The notes under the pieces were generated by a model. The model was not told the origin of the DNA. It did no database searches and was given only the letters and a program-made list of their open reading frames with translations. From contig NOKP01000012.1 of NCBI GenBank assembly GCA_002682825.1, positions 1,240,001 through 1,304,000 on the forward strand: a stretch of DNA of 64,000 nt, read 5' to 3'. Made by a program: the position numbers and the translations under genes. Source of the DNA: Neonectria sp. B-13. Lineage: Eukaryota > Ascomycota > Sordariomycetes > Hypocreales > Nectriaceae. This document shows positions 21,483-31,797 of this stretch, piece after piece. The number at the start of each line of letters is the position of its first letter. The first letter of the stretch is position 1.

Positions 21483-22421
21483 ATGTCCCAACTACCGACA
21501 ACAGAAAAGACGTTCAGTGCCTACAACAGCGAACAGGGCAAGAAATACGCCAAAGCCCGTCTCGACTACCACCCAAGCCTGTATCAAAGAGTCTTAGACC
21601 ACCACACCTCTACCGGCGGCCAACTCGACACTCTCATCGATGTTGGCTGTGGTCCGGGCCTCGCCGCCCGCGCCCTCGCTCCACACTTTGCTCATGTCGT
21701 TGGCCTCGACCCTTCTGAAGGCATGATTGCCACGGCTCGCTCCCTAGGCGGCGTCACATCCACGTCTGAGCCCATTCGCTTTGAACTCTCCACGGCTGAG
21801 GACCTCGGAAAAAACATCTCGTCGCCCATTGAAGACTCTACCATTGACCTCATCACGGCCTCCAACGCCGCTCACTGGTTCGACATGCCGGGCTTCTGGG
21901 TCAGCGCTGCCCGGGTCCTCAAACCCGGCGGTTCCGTCGCGCTGTGGACCTCCGGCGACGTCCGCGTACACTTGTCGATGCCCAACGCCGCCGCCATCCA
22001 AGCCACCATGGACAAGCATAACGAGCAGCATCTACACCGCTACTACGTGCCTGGAAATATTCTTACCCGTAACCGCTACTCTACGCTTCCGCTCCCGTGG
22101 ACAATGGCGGAGCCCGTTCGGGAGTTCGACGAGGCGTCCTTCTTCCGCAAGGATTGGACCCCTGAAGAGCTCTTCCACACGGGCGAGCAGGAGTTGGACC
22201 TGGACATGTTTGAGAAGATGATAACGACGGGAAGCCCGCAGACGCGATGGCATCAGGCCAACCCAGATCTCGTCGGGACCGACCGCGACATTGTGAAGAT
22301 TCTTCGAAATGACATTGAACGGCTCTTGCGTGAAGCCGGGGTTGAGAAGGGGAAGGAAGTTCTGAAGGGGACAGCGCTAGGGGCCCTACTGATTGTGAAG
22401 AAGAAGGAATCCGATGTCTAG
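21483..22421 (+). CDS. class I SAM-dependent methyltransferase (trans-aconitate methyltransferase-like)
   Basis: A single exon of 312 residues. The SAM-binding motif I (LIDVGCGPGLAARAL, about residues 51-65), the acidic residue after strand 2 (VVGLDPSEGM), motif with TAEDLG and the ITASNAAHWFD strand 4 are all present. These are typical of the small fungal and yeast Tmt1/YHR209W-like methyltransferases. The C-terminal third with FFRKDWTPEELF matches the substrate-cap region of that group. Yeast Tmt1 methylates trans-aconitate and related carboxylates. The true substrate here is unknown. The start ATG at 21483 sits just after CTCACC, a good fungal initiation context. No lesion was seen. Confidence 0.86.
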   Translation: MSQLPTTEKTFSAYNSEQGKKYAKARLDYHPSLYQRVLDHHTSTGGQLDTLIDVGCGPGLAARALAPHFAHVVGLDPSEGMIATARSLGGVTSTSEPIRFELSTAEDLGKNISSPIEDSTIDLITASNAAHWFDMPGFWVSAARVLKPGGSVALWTSGDVRVHLSMPNAAAIQATMDKHNEQHLHRYYVPGNILTRNRYSTLPLPWTMAEPVREFDEASFFRKDWTPEELFHTGEQELDLDMFEKMITTGSPQTRWHQANPDLVGTDRDIVKILRNDIERLLREAGVEKGKEVLKGTALGALLIVKKKESDV

Positions 22422-24290
22422 ATGCACTACATGTTTCCAAGATGCATCAGGCTGAGAGTACACTTCTTCTATCGGGCTTTTTAGGGCTTTTCGGTGGTTT
22501 TATTAGCTACAGAGGTGCATGCAAAATCGTGCCATATCAAGGCAGCACTTGGACTGCATAGGTACGACCAATATGCAATCCATATCTAAACTTAGAACAT
22601 TTTCTCTTTCATGTAATATCCTGAGCTACCACTGCTTTAAACCGAGTCAGTGAAGAGCTACGTACGATGAGTGACAAACCCTCGAGAACAATAAGCTAAA
22701 AGAGTTCCAGGGGAACTAGAGAATTGTGTACGAAATTGATCGCGAAGAGTACGAGCAGAGTGGCTGGCAATAACCTAATTTTGAACCCATCGTCATATGT
22801 CCCCATAAGAACATTCGCGCTTTGCGGTTATTTTGAGACTGAGAGAGCCTGGCCTCAAAACTCCGAGTGCTCTCCGTGATTCCGTAGCTCTTCGTACCAG
22901 TGATTATCAAGTTGCCTATCAAAAAGTACCGAGGCTGTCCCAAGGCCCATGTCCAGCCCATTCTTGTGGTCGAGATTTGAAAGAGTAAGGAGAACGCCTG
23001 CTAGGAGACCCTATCTCCTGCATACTAACCCTGCTCATAGGTTATCCGCCAAGACGCAGTGGAATCATATATAACGATATGAAAGGTTTTGCACGAAGAG
23101 TTCCGCTTTCGCCAAGTTGTGTTTTCTATGCAGCAAGTGGTTGGTAGGGAAATGCAGTTAGATAATCCCCTCCAATAATCATCCAGAAACTTGACATCCC
23201 CTTATGTTTCAATCCAGTCACATTTAATAGCTCTACTGCTTGTGCTGGATACTTCCCGACTCATCTAATACCAGATGGTCGTCCAGTGGAAGTGCGCATG
23301 CGCCACACACCGACCAGACTGCTGGAAACGACATATCTTCGAATGAGTTTCAGCTTATATCAAAGTAAAGCACAATTTGACATATCCTCATTGCCTAAAT
23401 ATGAGACAACTAGCCACGTATAGTTCTATTGAGGATCTGTGGCTTCATCTCGGCAACATTGTTAGCGCTCACAAGCCCAATGGCATTGGAAGGAGTACGC
23501 CCTGCTCAGAAGGCTAAGACGTGGTTACACCTCCACGTAAGTGGAAACGAATTGATATCAAGATGCCAATGGAGTTGATGGAAAGCTCTTTATATCGCCT
23601 TTACCGCATCAAGGCTTTGGAAGTGCCCGTTTCCCGGTACTGGTTGTTGAGTTAAAAGTATTTGTCGATGCAGAGCCATCCGCCTCAGAGTGACTCTGGG
23701 AAGTGAGCAAGGCAGTATTTTTGGACCAAGACGATTATTTTACTAATAACACTCCACACTCCTCAATCGGTATTAAGCAATAAATCTATTCATTATCCTG
23801 AGACTGAGAAGGCTGTTATTCCCCCTGGGTGGCTCAATCGTATGGGGCCTCTTTTCATCCCAATAGTAGTGATTAGGACACCAATATCGGCTACTCTTCA
23901 CCTGGAACTTATCATGGTCGAGAAGAGAAGATATTGGCGTCCGAAAATCTTCTACCTATCTTTCCTATAAAAAGAAAAGAATAGAACTGGTTGACCCTCT
24001 AATTCTGTCGACAACTGCAGGTTCTGGTCACAATATCTCTGAAATCACGGCAATACTGGAAGTGGATAGTCTAAGAGGCCCTACTACTCCCTATGATATT
24101 GGAGAAGCAGCAGATCATCGTCCTGAAATCAACATGAAACCAAAAGGCTTAATACATACGTGCATCCAGACCAGTTGAGTATGGATTCTACATTAGAATA
24201 TGTTCTCACTACAATGCATAATATCACGATGTACCTTCATGCAGACGTGTTGTCCGGTATACAACACTGAAGGCCTTATCTTGCTTCAAA
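22422..24290. other. 1.9-kb interval with no recognisable gene
   Basis: Moderately AT-rich sequence with only short frames and no domain, RNA or repeat that I could identify. Confidence 0.5.
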
Positions 24291-25652
24291 CTAGAGCTCC
24301 TCCTTAATCGCGGCGTCAAAATATTCTTCGGCATCTTCGATGCTTACGTGGGCAATTCCATCCGTCTGAAGTCTTGCGCCAACTTGCTCACACGCGTCAG
24401 GCTGCCTCGAATCGCATCTACACATCAGTTTCCCCCACTCTGGGCTCGACCGTGTGCAGAGCCAGATCCAATATCGCATTTGATCTGGTGTTTCGATGAA
24501 CTGCGGAAACAAGAGTAGTTCTTTGTTGCTCTGCGACTGAATATCGCCTCCATCCAGTCTCGTGACCGTGTTGGTCTGTTCTTCAAAGATGCACCACATG
24601 ACTTTGGCTAGACTATAGTTCTCAAAAGTCTGCCGCTCTATCTCAGAGGCGTTAGAAAACGGTGCCAGGTACCCCGCAGGCGGGTTTGAATATAAAATAC
24701 TCTGCGGCATGCAGGCAGGATTAATTGGGCTTTCCCAGCCAGCAGCGTGTTTCTTGTCCATAGCCTTGCCAGCCTTGCCGAGAAGTGGATGAAGCCATCG
24801 TGAGGGAGACCCAAATTGTTCAAAGTCCACCAGAACAACATCGCCGCTCTTGGACAGAACCAGGTTCTCAAGCCTTAATTCTGGGTAGAAGTTACCCCCG
24901 GGGCCATGGATGTGCTTTAGGGCCGTGATTATCTGCCTAATCCACTTTATCTTGTCGTTGAGAGTGATGGGAAACTGTTCTGACGAACGTCGGATTTTGT
25001 CGAGCAACGTGCCGCCGGAATGATACTGTAGAATGAATCCACAGACCACGGGATCTTGGGTGCTTCCAATGGTCCTTGTTACCAAGTAGGTCGGTTTTGC
25101 TATCACATTAGGATGTTGAGGCATTCGCAGAAGTTCCCGAAGTTCATGGTACATGCGAGATATGACAGCGACAGCTCCCTTGAAAATCGCCATTTCTCCA
25201 TTGGGAAGAAGAACAAGAGATACCGAGTCATGGAGTCGTGCTGCTGTCTGTAATTCCTCAAAATCGAGGGTCGGCGGGAAGCTCAGTGACATCGATGACC
25301 ACAGCTGCTTCAAGCGACTTGCGCTCAGGTATCGTTCTTCCAACGCAATATTAGGGGCAATCCATATGTTGGCGTTCTGACTTCCGATGGACATGGGCGG
25401 AACATGGACTCGCGATCCCATGGTGGTGCACCTTAGTACCGGCCGTAGTTTCTTTGAGCTACTCCATATGTCGAGCCGTGCGACAATGCAATTCAGAGTG
25501 TTCTCATATTCTTGTCTTTGATCCCCTTGGTTACAGCTCGACAACTTCGATAAGGCTAGAATGCAGGGATCATGTTCATCTAGAATGCACAGAAGATGAT
25601 AGGGAGGATATCTTCGTTTACTCTCGCTTCGTGGAACCAGCAAAAGGGCCAT
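24291..25652 (-). CDS. degenerate protein-kinase-like protein (fungal expansion family)
   Basis: An intronless frame of 453 residues begins at ATG 25652. The C-terminal half has a kinase-like fold. A nucleotide-binding lysine candidate lies in MAIFKGAV. HPNVIAKPTYLVTR and GFILQYHSGGTLLDKI follow the kinase hinge and helix D. The catalytic loop reads YPELRLENLVL where kinases have HRDLKPEN, and the DFG motif reads DFEQ. The catalytic Asp is thus replaced by Glu and the metal-binding loop is altered, as in a fungal lineage of kinase-like proteins with DxEQ variants. Activity is doubtful. The first 100 or so residues have no known domain. Function is unknown, and it may be a pseudokinase. Confidence 0.72.
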   Translation of the reverse strand: MALLLVPRSESKRRYPPYHLLCILDEHDPCILALSKLSSCNQGDQRQEYENTLNCIVARLDIWSSSKKLRPVLRCTTMGSRVHVPPMSIGSQNANIWIAPNIALEERYLSASRLKQLWSSMSLSFPPTLDFEELQTAARLHDSVSLVLLPNGEMAIFKGAVAVISRMYHELRELLRMPQHPNVIAKPTYLVTRTIGSTQDPVVCGFILQYHSGGTLLDKIRRSSEQFPITLNDKIKWIRQIITALKHIHGPGGNFYPELRLENLVLSKSGDVVLVDFEQFGSPSRWLHPLLGKAGKAMDKKHAAGWESPINPACMPQSILYSNPPAGYLAPFSNASEIERQTFENYSLAKVMWCIFEEQTNTVTRLDGGDIQSQSNKELLLFPQFIETPDQMRYWIWLCTRSSPEWGKLMCRCDSRQPDACEQVGARLQTDGIAHVSIEDAEEYFDAAIKEEL

Positions 25653-26050
25653 CGTCGGCAATTCCCTCTATGCTCCATGTCAATGATATCGCTGGGTTGT
25701 ATAAGTCGTTGGGCATTTGTAGACTGATAGCAATTTGGCTTGCATAGGGAGAGAAAGTTAGCCTTGAAATTCTACTTCCCCTCATCTGCGTGCACCCGTA
25801 AGTACCGGGCTCGGTGGAACCTTAACGCAGGCTATTCGCAGGAGCATTTGCCAAACTTGCTGTGGCTGCATGCAGCCGCCGCCTCATCAAGAGGGCTGTC
25901 TGACGTAAGTGTGTGCCTGAAGTACCTTACCTTCACCGAAAGTCTGCAAATTTGGTATTTATTCACCTATTCACCGTGACCCATAGTGAAAACTGATCGT
26001 TTTTTCCTTCCTCCTTATCTATCCAATGCGCTACTAAACTGTCCCTCACC
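25653..26050. other. divergent intergenic region
   Basis: The region lies between the kinase-like gene (minus) and the beta-lactamase-like pseudogene (plus). Nothing specific was seen. Confidence 0.5.
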
Positions 26051-27817
26051 ATGGCAGCCCAAACTGAACCCAACATGGCCGCCTTTGCGGCACTCGAATC
26101 CCAGATTTCGCATATCTGCAAGGTTGGCGGAGCGCCCGGTCTCTCGCTCTCGGTAGTCGTTCGTGGGCAAGTGGCCTATTCTAACCACTTTGGCTTTCGA
26201 GACGTCAACACCCAACAAGCCCCTGATGGAGACACCACTTACTTCATTGGCTCCCTAACCAAGGCCATATTCACAGCTTTGGTGGGAATTTTCGTCGAAG
26301 AAGGAACCCTCAAATGGACCACTCGTATCGCATCCATTTTGCCTGAGCTGGAAGATGCGTTTGGTGGGCGTGGCTCTCAAATGACCATTGAGGACCTCCT
26401 GTGGCACCGCTCTGGCGTTGCTCGTGGTGATGGCCTGTGGCTCTAGCGAGCCGGAAACATCCTCCTTTCCTAGTCCACGGGCATTCAAACCTGGACGTCC
26501 CAGCCTCTCATTCGGGACTTCAGAACCGACTACGTATACAACAATTTTGGTTACGACATGGTCGGTCGGGCCATTGAGAAATTGTCCGGTAAGAGCCTTG
26601 GTGCAAACCTCAGGGAGAAGCTGTTTGAGCCGCTCGGAATGTCTCGGACATCTACCCAAGACATTCCCAACAACACCAATGCTGCCAAGGCTTATTGCGC
26701 ACTTGACGATGCCTCGCCCTTTGAAGTCCCCATTCCGACCATCACGGACCAAACCTTGATGGCACCTGCCGGGTGCGTGCGAAGCTGCACAAATGACCTC
26801 GTCAAATTTTACGGCAATTTTCTGCATGCGGCAAATGACCAGTTTGCCAACAAAACCACATCGACCCCGGGATCACCATTCAAGCAACTTCTGCGGATCC
26901 TCCGACCACACAGCCAACTCACCATGATATCTCTTCGGGAGCAATCGTACGCTCTCGGCTGGGGCCGTGCGGAACTACCTGCAACTCTTGGAGCGTTCAA
27001 CTACAACAAATACCTGGTTCCCGCCATGCCGCTGGTCGGTCAAGGTGCGCCATCTCGCTTGACGGTGTATCACGGTGGGAGCATGCAAGGCGTTACCACG
27101 GCCGTCTATCTTTTGCCCGAGACAGAGACGGCTATTATGGCGCTGCAGAATTCAACCGGACTGTGTGACCCTTGTGATTGGATTTCTCAGCTCATAATCC
27201 ACACGCTGTCGGGGGCGGAAGCCCAAAGCATTGACTTTGAACAGTTGGCCACCACTGCTGCAAAGACGGGCACGACACTGGCTGCCAAGATCGAAACCGC
27301 ACTGGAGGAGAAGCGCGAGAAGGACACCAAGCCCCTGGAACTTAAGGCCTACACAGGCCGATACTGGAACGACATCAAAAACTTCCACATTGACGTCACC
27401 GTCCACGACGACGACGGGGCGCTCTACATGACCTTCCAGAGTGTGGAAAGCGAGACGTACAAGCTGAGACACTACCATCACCATGCTTGGGTCTGGAACG
27501 CGCCTCATAACGAGACGGCGAAGCAGGGACGCTTTCAGACGCGACCCTGGGTTTCTTACAAGGTGCAATTCGATTGCGGGGGCGGAGAGGCGGCCAAGTC
27601 GCTGCGGTGGATGTACGACGCAGAGCATGAGGTGCCCAGTGTTTTCGTTTTGGAGGATGGGTCTCGCTCAATCCAATGTCGGCCCGGAAGCTGTGTGTCT
27701 TGGGCTTATCCTTGCCAGGTAGACGAGATGGGGAACGCGCTCGGGTTGTCAGGATCCCCAGCCAATATTGACGACAAGGGTAATGATTCGCCCGTCTTGC
27801 AGAGATACCAAGAATAA
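26051..27817 (+). pseudogene. class C beta-lactamase/esterase-like gene with two in-frame stops
   Basis: One uninterrupted frame of 588 codons would encode a complete serine hydrolase of the fungal beta-lactamase-related family, but TAG codons occur at 26444-26446 and 26471-26473. The active-site SxxK motif is present (GSLTKAIF), as is the YxN motif (YVYNNFGYD) and the HGG motif (YHGGSMQGV). The sequence around both stops remains aligned to the family (SGVARGDGLWL, then RAGNILLS). An intron spanning both is therefore not the likely explanation, and no well-formed donor exists. The C-terminal lipocalin-like domain (LKAYTGRYWNDIKNF onward) is intact. Family members hydrolyse esters, amides or lactones in secondary metabolism and detoxification. 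The lesions look recent. A sequencing error or readthrough is not excluded. Confidence 0.8.
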
Positions 27818-28489
27818 GGCTGTACTGTAGTGACGCCACTGACCTCTGCACCCAGGAACAGGGCATAAGTTACTCCGTACTTGTAAACCTGGCTCGGCCA
27901 TCGATCATCATCCCAAAACGCCACGGCGCTTGCTTGTGGAAATGAGAAGCTGTCCCAAGCCTCACTCACAATTCCTTCCCCTCCAATTCGCAGGTTCGGA
28001 AGGGAATCCATGTCAAGGGGTGGTGGTGGCCTGAACGCCACGTTATACCTGAGACACCCACGGGCTACAGCCCAAAACTACTGGTCTCTGCACCTAATTC
28101 GTAGGATAGCCTCACTATGATCAATTGCTTGCACTCGAAATCCATAACTGACGTGTAAGGTGTTGGGCAGGCTGGCTGAGCGTCCAGGCCATGATCCTGC
28201 CGCGGTTCCGCACAAAAGCGATGAAGTGATGTTTTCGTTTTTGAGGCGCCACTTAATCTAAGGCGAGGCGAGGTACCTGATGATGTAGTCCAACGACGGA
28301 ATGATTTTTCGGGCTGGTGGCTGGCTGACTGGTCGGATGCCTTGGTTTGAGTAGAGTGCTGGGGTAGCTCCATTTGACGTGTTCTGATTAACCCTCTGCT
28401 CCTTTCTTTCCTAAAACCACTTTCTTTCTCTGTGATGACATCTCCTTCATTGACTGTCAGACTTCCTGACTTATACGATAATACCTGCG
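27818..28489. other. intergenic region, no gene recognised
   Basis: No frame with a recognisable motif. The right part is presumably the promoter of the membrane-protein gene. Confidence 0.5.
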
Positions 28490-29464
28490 ATGGCATCGGG
28501 ATGTGAATCGAAAGGCGATGCAGACCTTTACGGCTTAGGTGTCAGAATCGGATCCTATATTTCATGGCTCACAACTGTCGTTGCGTTCCACGGATGGCCA
28601 GAGAAAACAGTAAGCAAACTCCATCTTCATGATGTCATCTACCAGATCACACAATCTTCCTGAGTAGCACCAGCGTGTAACAACTACCTAGATAGACTCT
28701 CTCACGGCGAACTGTATTTTCCAGTTCTCCCTGCTGGTTGCAACCGTCTACAAAATTGCATCCCACACTGCCCAGACTGGCGAAGTCTTTCTCATGACAG
28801 TCTTTGGCGTTGGTGGAGGATTCGCCATCATGATCGAGACGTTGGTCGAGAAGAAGACAAGAGGGTTCGGGTCGACCAAACTCGCTGAGATTCTGAGATC
28901 CCTGCTACTCCTTTGCTACAACGTCCTCGCAGTGTGGTTTTGGTACCGCGGTCGAAAAACATTGGTAAGTGTCTAGCAGCTCGCGACAGTCCCGTAATTG
29001 GAGGAGCACGATCCGTTGAAGAAGTCAACGCTGATTTCATCCTCGCACAGTTACTCGCTTCCTGTAACTGGCATATATTCTTCTTCCACTCCACCTCCAT
29101 TCACGGCTGGTTTCGCCAATTCAGCCAAGGGCTATCGATCGTCGTGCTCGTCGCGAATACGGTCCGAATATTTAACATGGTCCTTGGAGTGTGGGTCAAC
29201 CGTCGCGAGATCAAAACTTGGCTCCTGTTTGCCGGCACATCGCCCAAGGTTACGGTTCAAGGAAGAAGAAACATATGGTTTCTACTGGTGGCGCAGATTG
29301 GCTCCTTTGGATTATTCGTCGTCACGATTGAGTTGTTTGTGGCGTGGAATCGGGTTCGAGACGTAAATTCTGTTGCATCGGCGGGACAATTGATCCCATT
29401 AGTGACGGCGCTGACTGGTTTTTGCACCGTTTGTTTGGGTCGCACTGATCGCATCCGAGCTTAA
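28490..29464 (+). CDS. multi-pass integral membrane protein of unknown function
   Basis: Three exons (28490-28609, 28692-28964, 29051-29464), all phase zero, give 268 residues. The second intron was chosen because it has a GTAAGT donor, a GCTGATT branch and a CACAG acceptor, and it removes a charged stretch that would break the fold. The protein has about seven hydrophobic segments, starting with GVRIGSYISWLTTVVAF and including FQFSLLVATVYKIA, TVFGVGGGFAIMIETLV, LLLLCYNVLAVWFWYRG and NIWFLLVAQIGSFGLFVVTI. The layout resembles families of uncharacterised Pezizomycotina membrane proteins with an N-terminal YGxGxRxGxYxxW motif. No enzymatic motif is visible. Confidence 0.75.
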
Positions 29465-29557
29465 GTAGATCTAGAGTTTTCTTCAAATTTTCAGGGTCGA
29501 AGAGTACGGCGAGGGAAGAGCGAGTTGCCATTGCGCAGATTCTAACCAAACTCAGGT

Positions 29558-30487
29558 TCAGGTAGATTTGTCCGACGGCCAGTCAATCTGGTCTGTTGCC
29601 GCCATCATCTCCCAGAATCCATCGATAATATACCTGTCCAATTTACCAACCTTTTCCAGAAGATCGAGGTCCTTCTTCATCGCATCTTCGGTTCTCGTCC
29701 CGTTGAGAACACACAACTGGCCATCCCAACAGGACAGTACTAGACAATACAGTGCCTCTGGCTCCGTGATTCCCCTCTCGTGAGCAAGCCACCCCACAAG
29801 TGGGGACTTTAACAGTGTCATGTTGCCCTTTAGCACCGCGTAAGCTTGATAGACGATGGACTGCTTCTGGCAGAACTCCAGGAGCGCCACGTCAAACCCG
29901 TGGGCAGACCGAAAATCATTCTGCACAATGGCGGGTTTGACGGTCGCGCGTGCATAAAGCTCAGTCAAGGTCGGCAGTGAGAAGTTGCAAATGCCGAGAT
30001 ACTTGATTCGGTCGGGTACATGAGACTCCATGGCTTGCCAATAAGCCATGGTCTCTTCGATGGTGGCAAGCGGGGAATGCAACAGAAATGCATCGAGGGG
30101 CGGCTGACCCATTCCGCCGCGACCCAGGCGTGCCAGGCTCTGGTCGAGACTTTTGTGCACTTGTGTCGATGGCGGGTCCTCATCTTCAAAGGGCTTGACG
30201 CAGTCATTGTACCCAGTTGGGTTGGTGAACTTGGACTGTAGAAAGATACTTCGCTCAGATTCAGCCCCTGATAGCGGCGATGATGTGCCGAGCCAGGTCG
30301 TTATTGCTTTGCCGACGAGCGCTTCGTTGTAATTCTGGGGCTGTGGCGCTGTGTCGACGGCACGGAATCCTGCTTGGAGGGCTGCCAGGACCTTCTCGGC
30401 AGTTTCTTCCGCTTTCCATCCCGTGCCGTAGATGAAGTGAGGGATGGCAGTTTTGCCTGCGACGAGGATTGGCTTGAGAGGTGACAT
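29558..30487 (-). CDS. aldo-keto reductase
   Basis: An intronless gene of 309 residues starts at ATG 30487 (MSPLKPILVA). The frame is open upstream but lacks an ATG. The catalytic tetrad of the AKR superfamily is visible: Asp in FRAVDTA, Tyr in NYNEALVG, Lys in FLQSKFTNP and His in DAFLLHSPL. The KYLGICNFS and AIVQNDFR strands follow. AKRs reduce aldehydes and ketones with NAD(P)H in the cytosol. The C-terminal region after ITEPEALYCLVLSCWDG is less typical, and the usual Arg/Ser phosphate-binding loop is not obvious. Neighbours give no pathway, and the gene is convergent with the membrane-protein gene (94 bp between stops). Confidence 0.88.
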   Translation of the reverse strand: MSPLKPILVAGKTAIPHFIYGTGWKAEETAEKVLAALQAGFRAVDTAPQPQNYNEALVGKAITTWLGTSSPLSGAESERSIFLQSKFTNPTGYNDCVKPFEDEDPPSTQVHKSLDQSLARLGRGGMGQPPLDAFLLHSPLATIEETMAYWQAMESHVPDRIKYLGICNFSLPTLTELYARATVKPAIVQNDFRSAHGFDVALLEFCQKQSIVYQAYAVLKGNMTLLKSPLVGWLAHERGITEPEALYCLVLSCWDGQLCVLNGTRTEDAMKKDLDLLEKVGKLDRYIIDGFWEMMAATDQIDWPSDKST

Positions 30488-31253
30488 GTTGGGACATGCT
30501 CCGCGGAGGCAAGCTCTGCGACGTGAATAGCCGAGCAGGTGTGACTGACGTGTCAAGGCGAGTATGGCAGCTGGGTCGTTGATGTCTCATCTCTTTGTAC
30601 CTAGTTTTACCAAAGTGCAGTTGGGCTATCTTGTACTTTTGTCGCGGGACAACCCCGCACGCTCCTGGAGTGTGACACACGCCGCAATGTCATGACAGTG
30701 GCGATGTGTTGCTGCTTCCACACCACCACGAAGCATTGATCCCGGCGAGCCCTTGGATGAGAATGAGGCTCAAGAATGGGCTCAAAAGATGGCCCGTTCA
30801 CTCACTGGCAACTCACCCATTGGCAACGCGTCCTTGGAAAAATGACTGTTCGGGAGAGTCAGCCTGCTTTACTGTAACTTATGCAATGTAGTCCCGCACG
30901 AATCCGAGCTTCTTGCATTTTCCAGCCAATGCTACCCATCCTCAATGCTGAGCTTTATGCCACAAATCGCCTGCTAGAAGAGGTAGAGCCGAGATGAGGT
31001 GTGACGATGGTCGCTGATCTACAGCCAGAAGATCAGGTCCTACAACAATAAGAGTAGAGTGCCCCTGCACTTACTCTTCAAGGCAGGCTGAGAGCTTCCC
31101 CTCCCCAAATCCACAGCTACCATTCTCACCCCGTTTCACTTCACTCACAAAGAGCCCATATTATCTCGAAGAAACGAAAGGTTGATTTCTCATTCCATTT
31201 CCTCGGGTGGCATAGGTCAACTAACCGACCAACTCTACAGAGTGCATTGCATC
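30488..31253. other. divergent intergenic region
   Basis: The stretch lies between the aldo-keto reductase (minus) and a small plus-strand gene. Only short chance frames were seen. Confidence 0.5.
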
Positions 31254-31568
31254 ATGTCTGCAAACCGCAACGACCTCAAGCCTTGGAAGTACGAGCCGAC
31301 CGACAAGGATCCCGCTTCGTCGCCCAACGAGGAATCATCCAAGGATCGCACTTCTTCGCCCAGCGAGCAATCATCCAAGACTGCACCAACTGAGGTTGAC
31401 GGCCGTGAGCAGCCTTGGAAGAAGTTCCTTGCCCTTGAGCATGGAGCTACGAATGATCGCCCGTGGAATGGATGGAAGCCAACCGAGGACGAGCCGTTTG
31501 ACAAGCCGTGGGTCAGGTGGAGCGTCGAATTTGGTGTGGACAACTTTCGTCACATGATTGGATCTTAA
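31254..31568 (+). CDS. small hydrophilic PW-rich protein of unknown function
   Basis: An uninterrupted 104-residue frame starts at ATG 31254 (MSANRNDLKPWKYEPTDKDP). It is highly charged, and the dipeptide Pro-Trp recurs: KPWKYEPTD, QPWKKF, RPWNGWKPTEDEP and DKPWVRW. Two SSPxExSSK segments (ASSPNEESSK and TSSPSEQSSK) form a short internal duplication. There is no signal peptide or membrane segment. No known domain is recognised. The even spacing of PW units suggests selection on the protein, but it could be a spurious frame. The neighbouring oxidoreductase gene is convergent, with 229 bp between the two stops. Confidence 0.5.
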   Translation: MSANRNDLKPWKYEPTDKDPASSPNEESSKDRTSSPSEQSSKTAPTEVDGREQPWKKFLALEHGATNDRPWNGWKPTEDEPFDKPWVRWSVEFGVDNFRHMIGS

Positions 31569-31797
31569 GCTGAGCCATGTAGTCTACTGGTTTGGCTTCA
31601 TCTGAGAGGAATTCGTCCGGGACATTGCATGAGATTCCCAGAAATTGCCCGCTCCTTGTATCCTTTTTAGTCTTAAAAGTAGCAGGATGAACAGAGGTTA
31701 ATGATGACATTCCTCCTTTCTCAGCATTAAATCCCGGTCACAAACTGTTACAAGAAATAAAAGCCAGTAAGAATCAATGTATCGAACAACTACCTAT

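Noticed and set aside
26415..26473. Possible 59-nt intron removing both stops of the first beta-lactamase-like gene
   Set aside because: It would delete residues that still align with the family (VARGDGLWL and RAGNILLS), and the donor GTTGCT is poor. In-frame nonsense codons explain it better.
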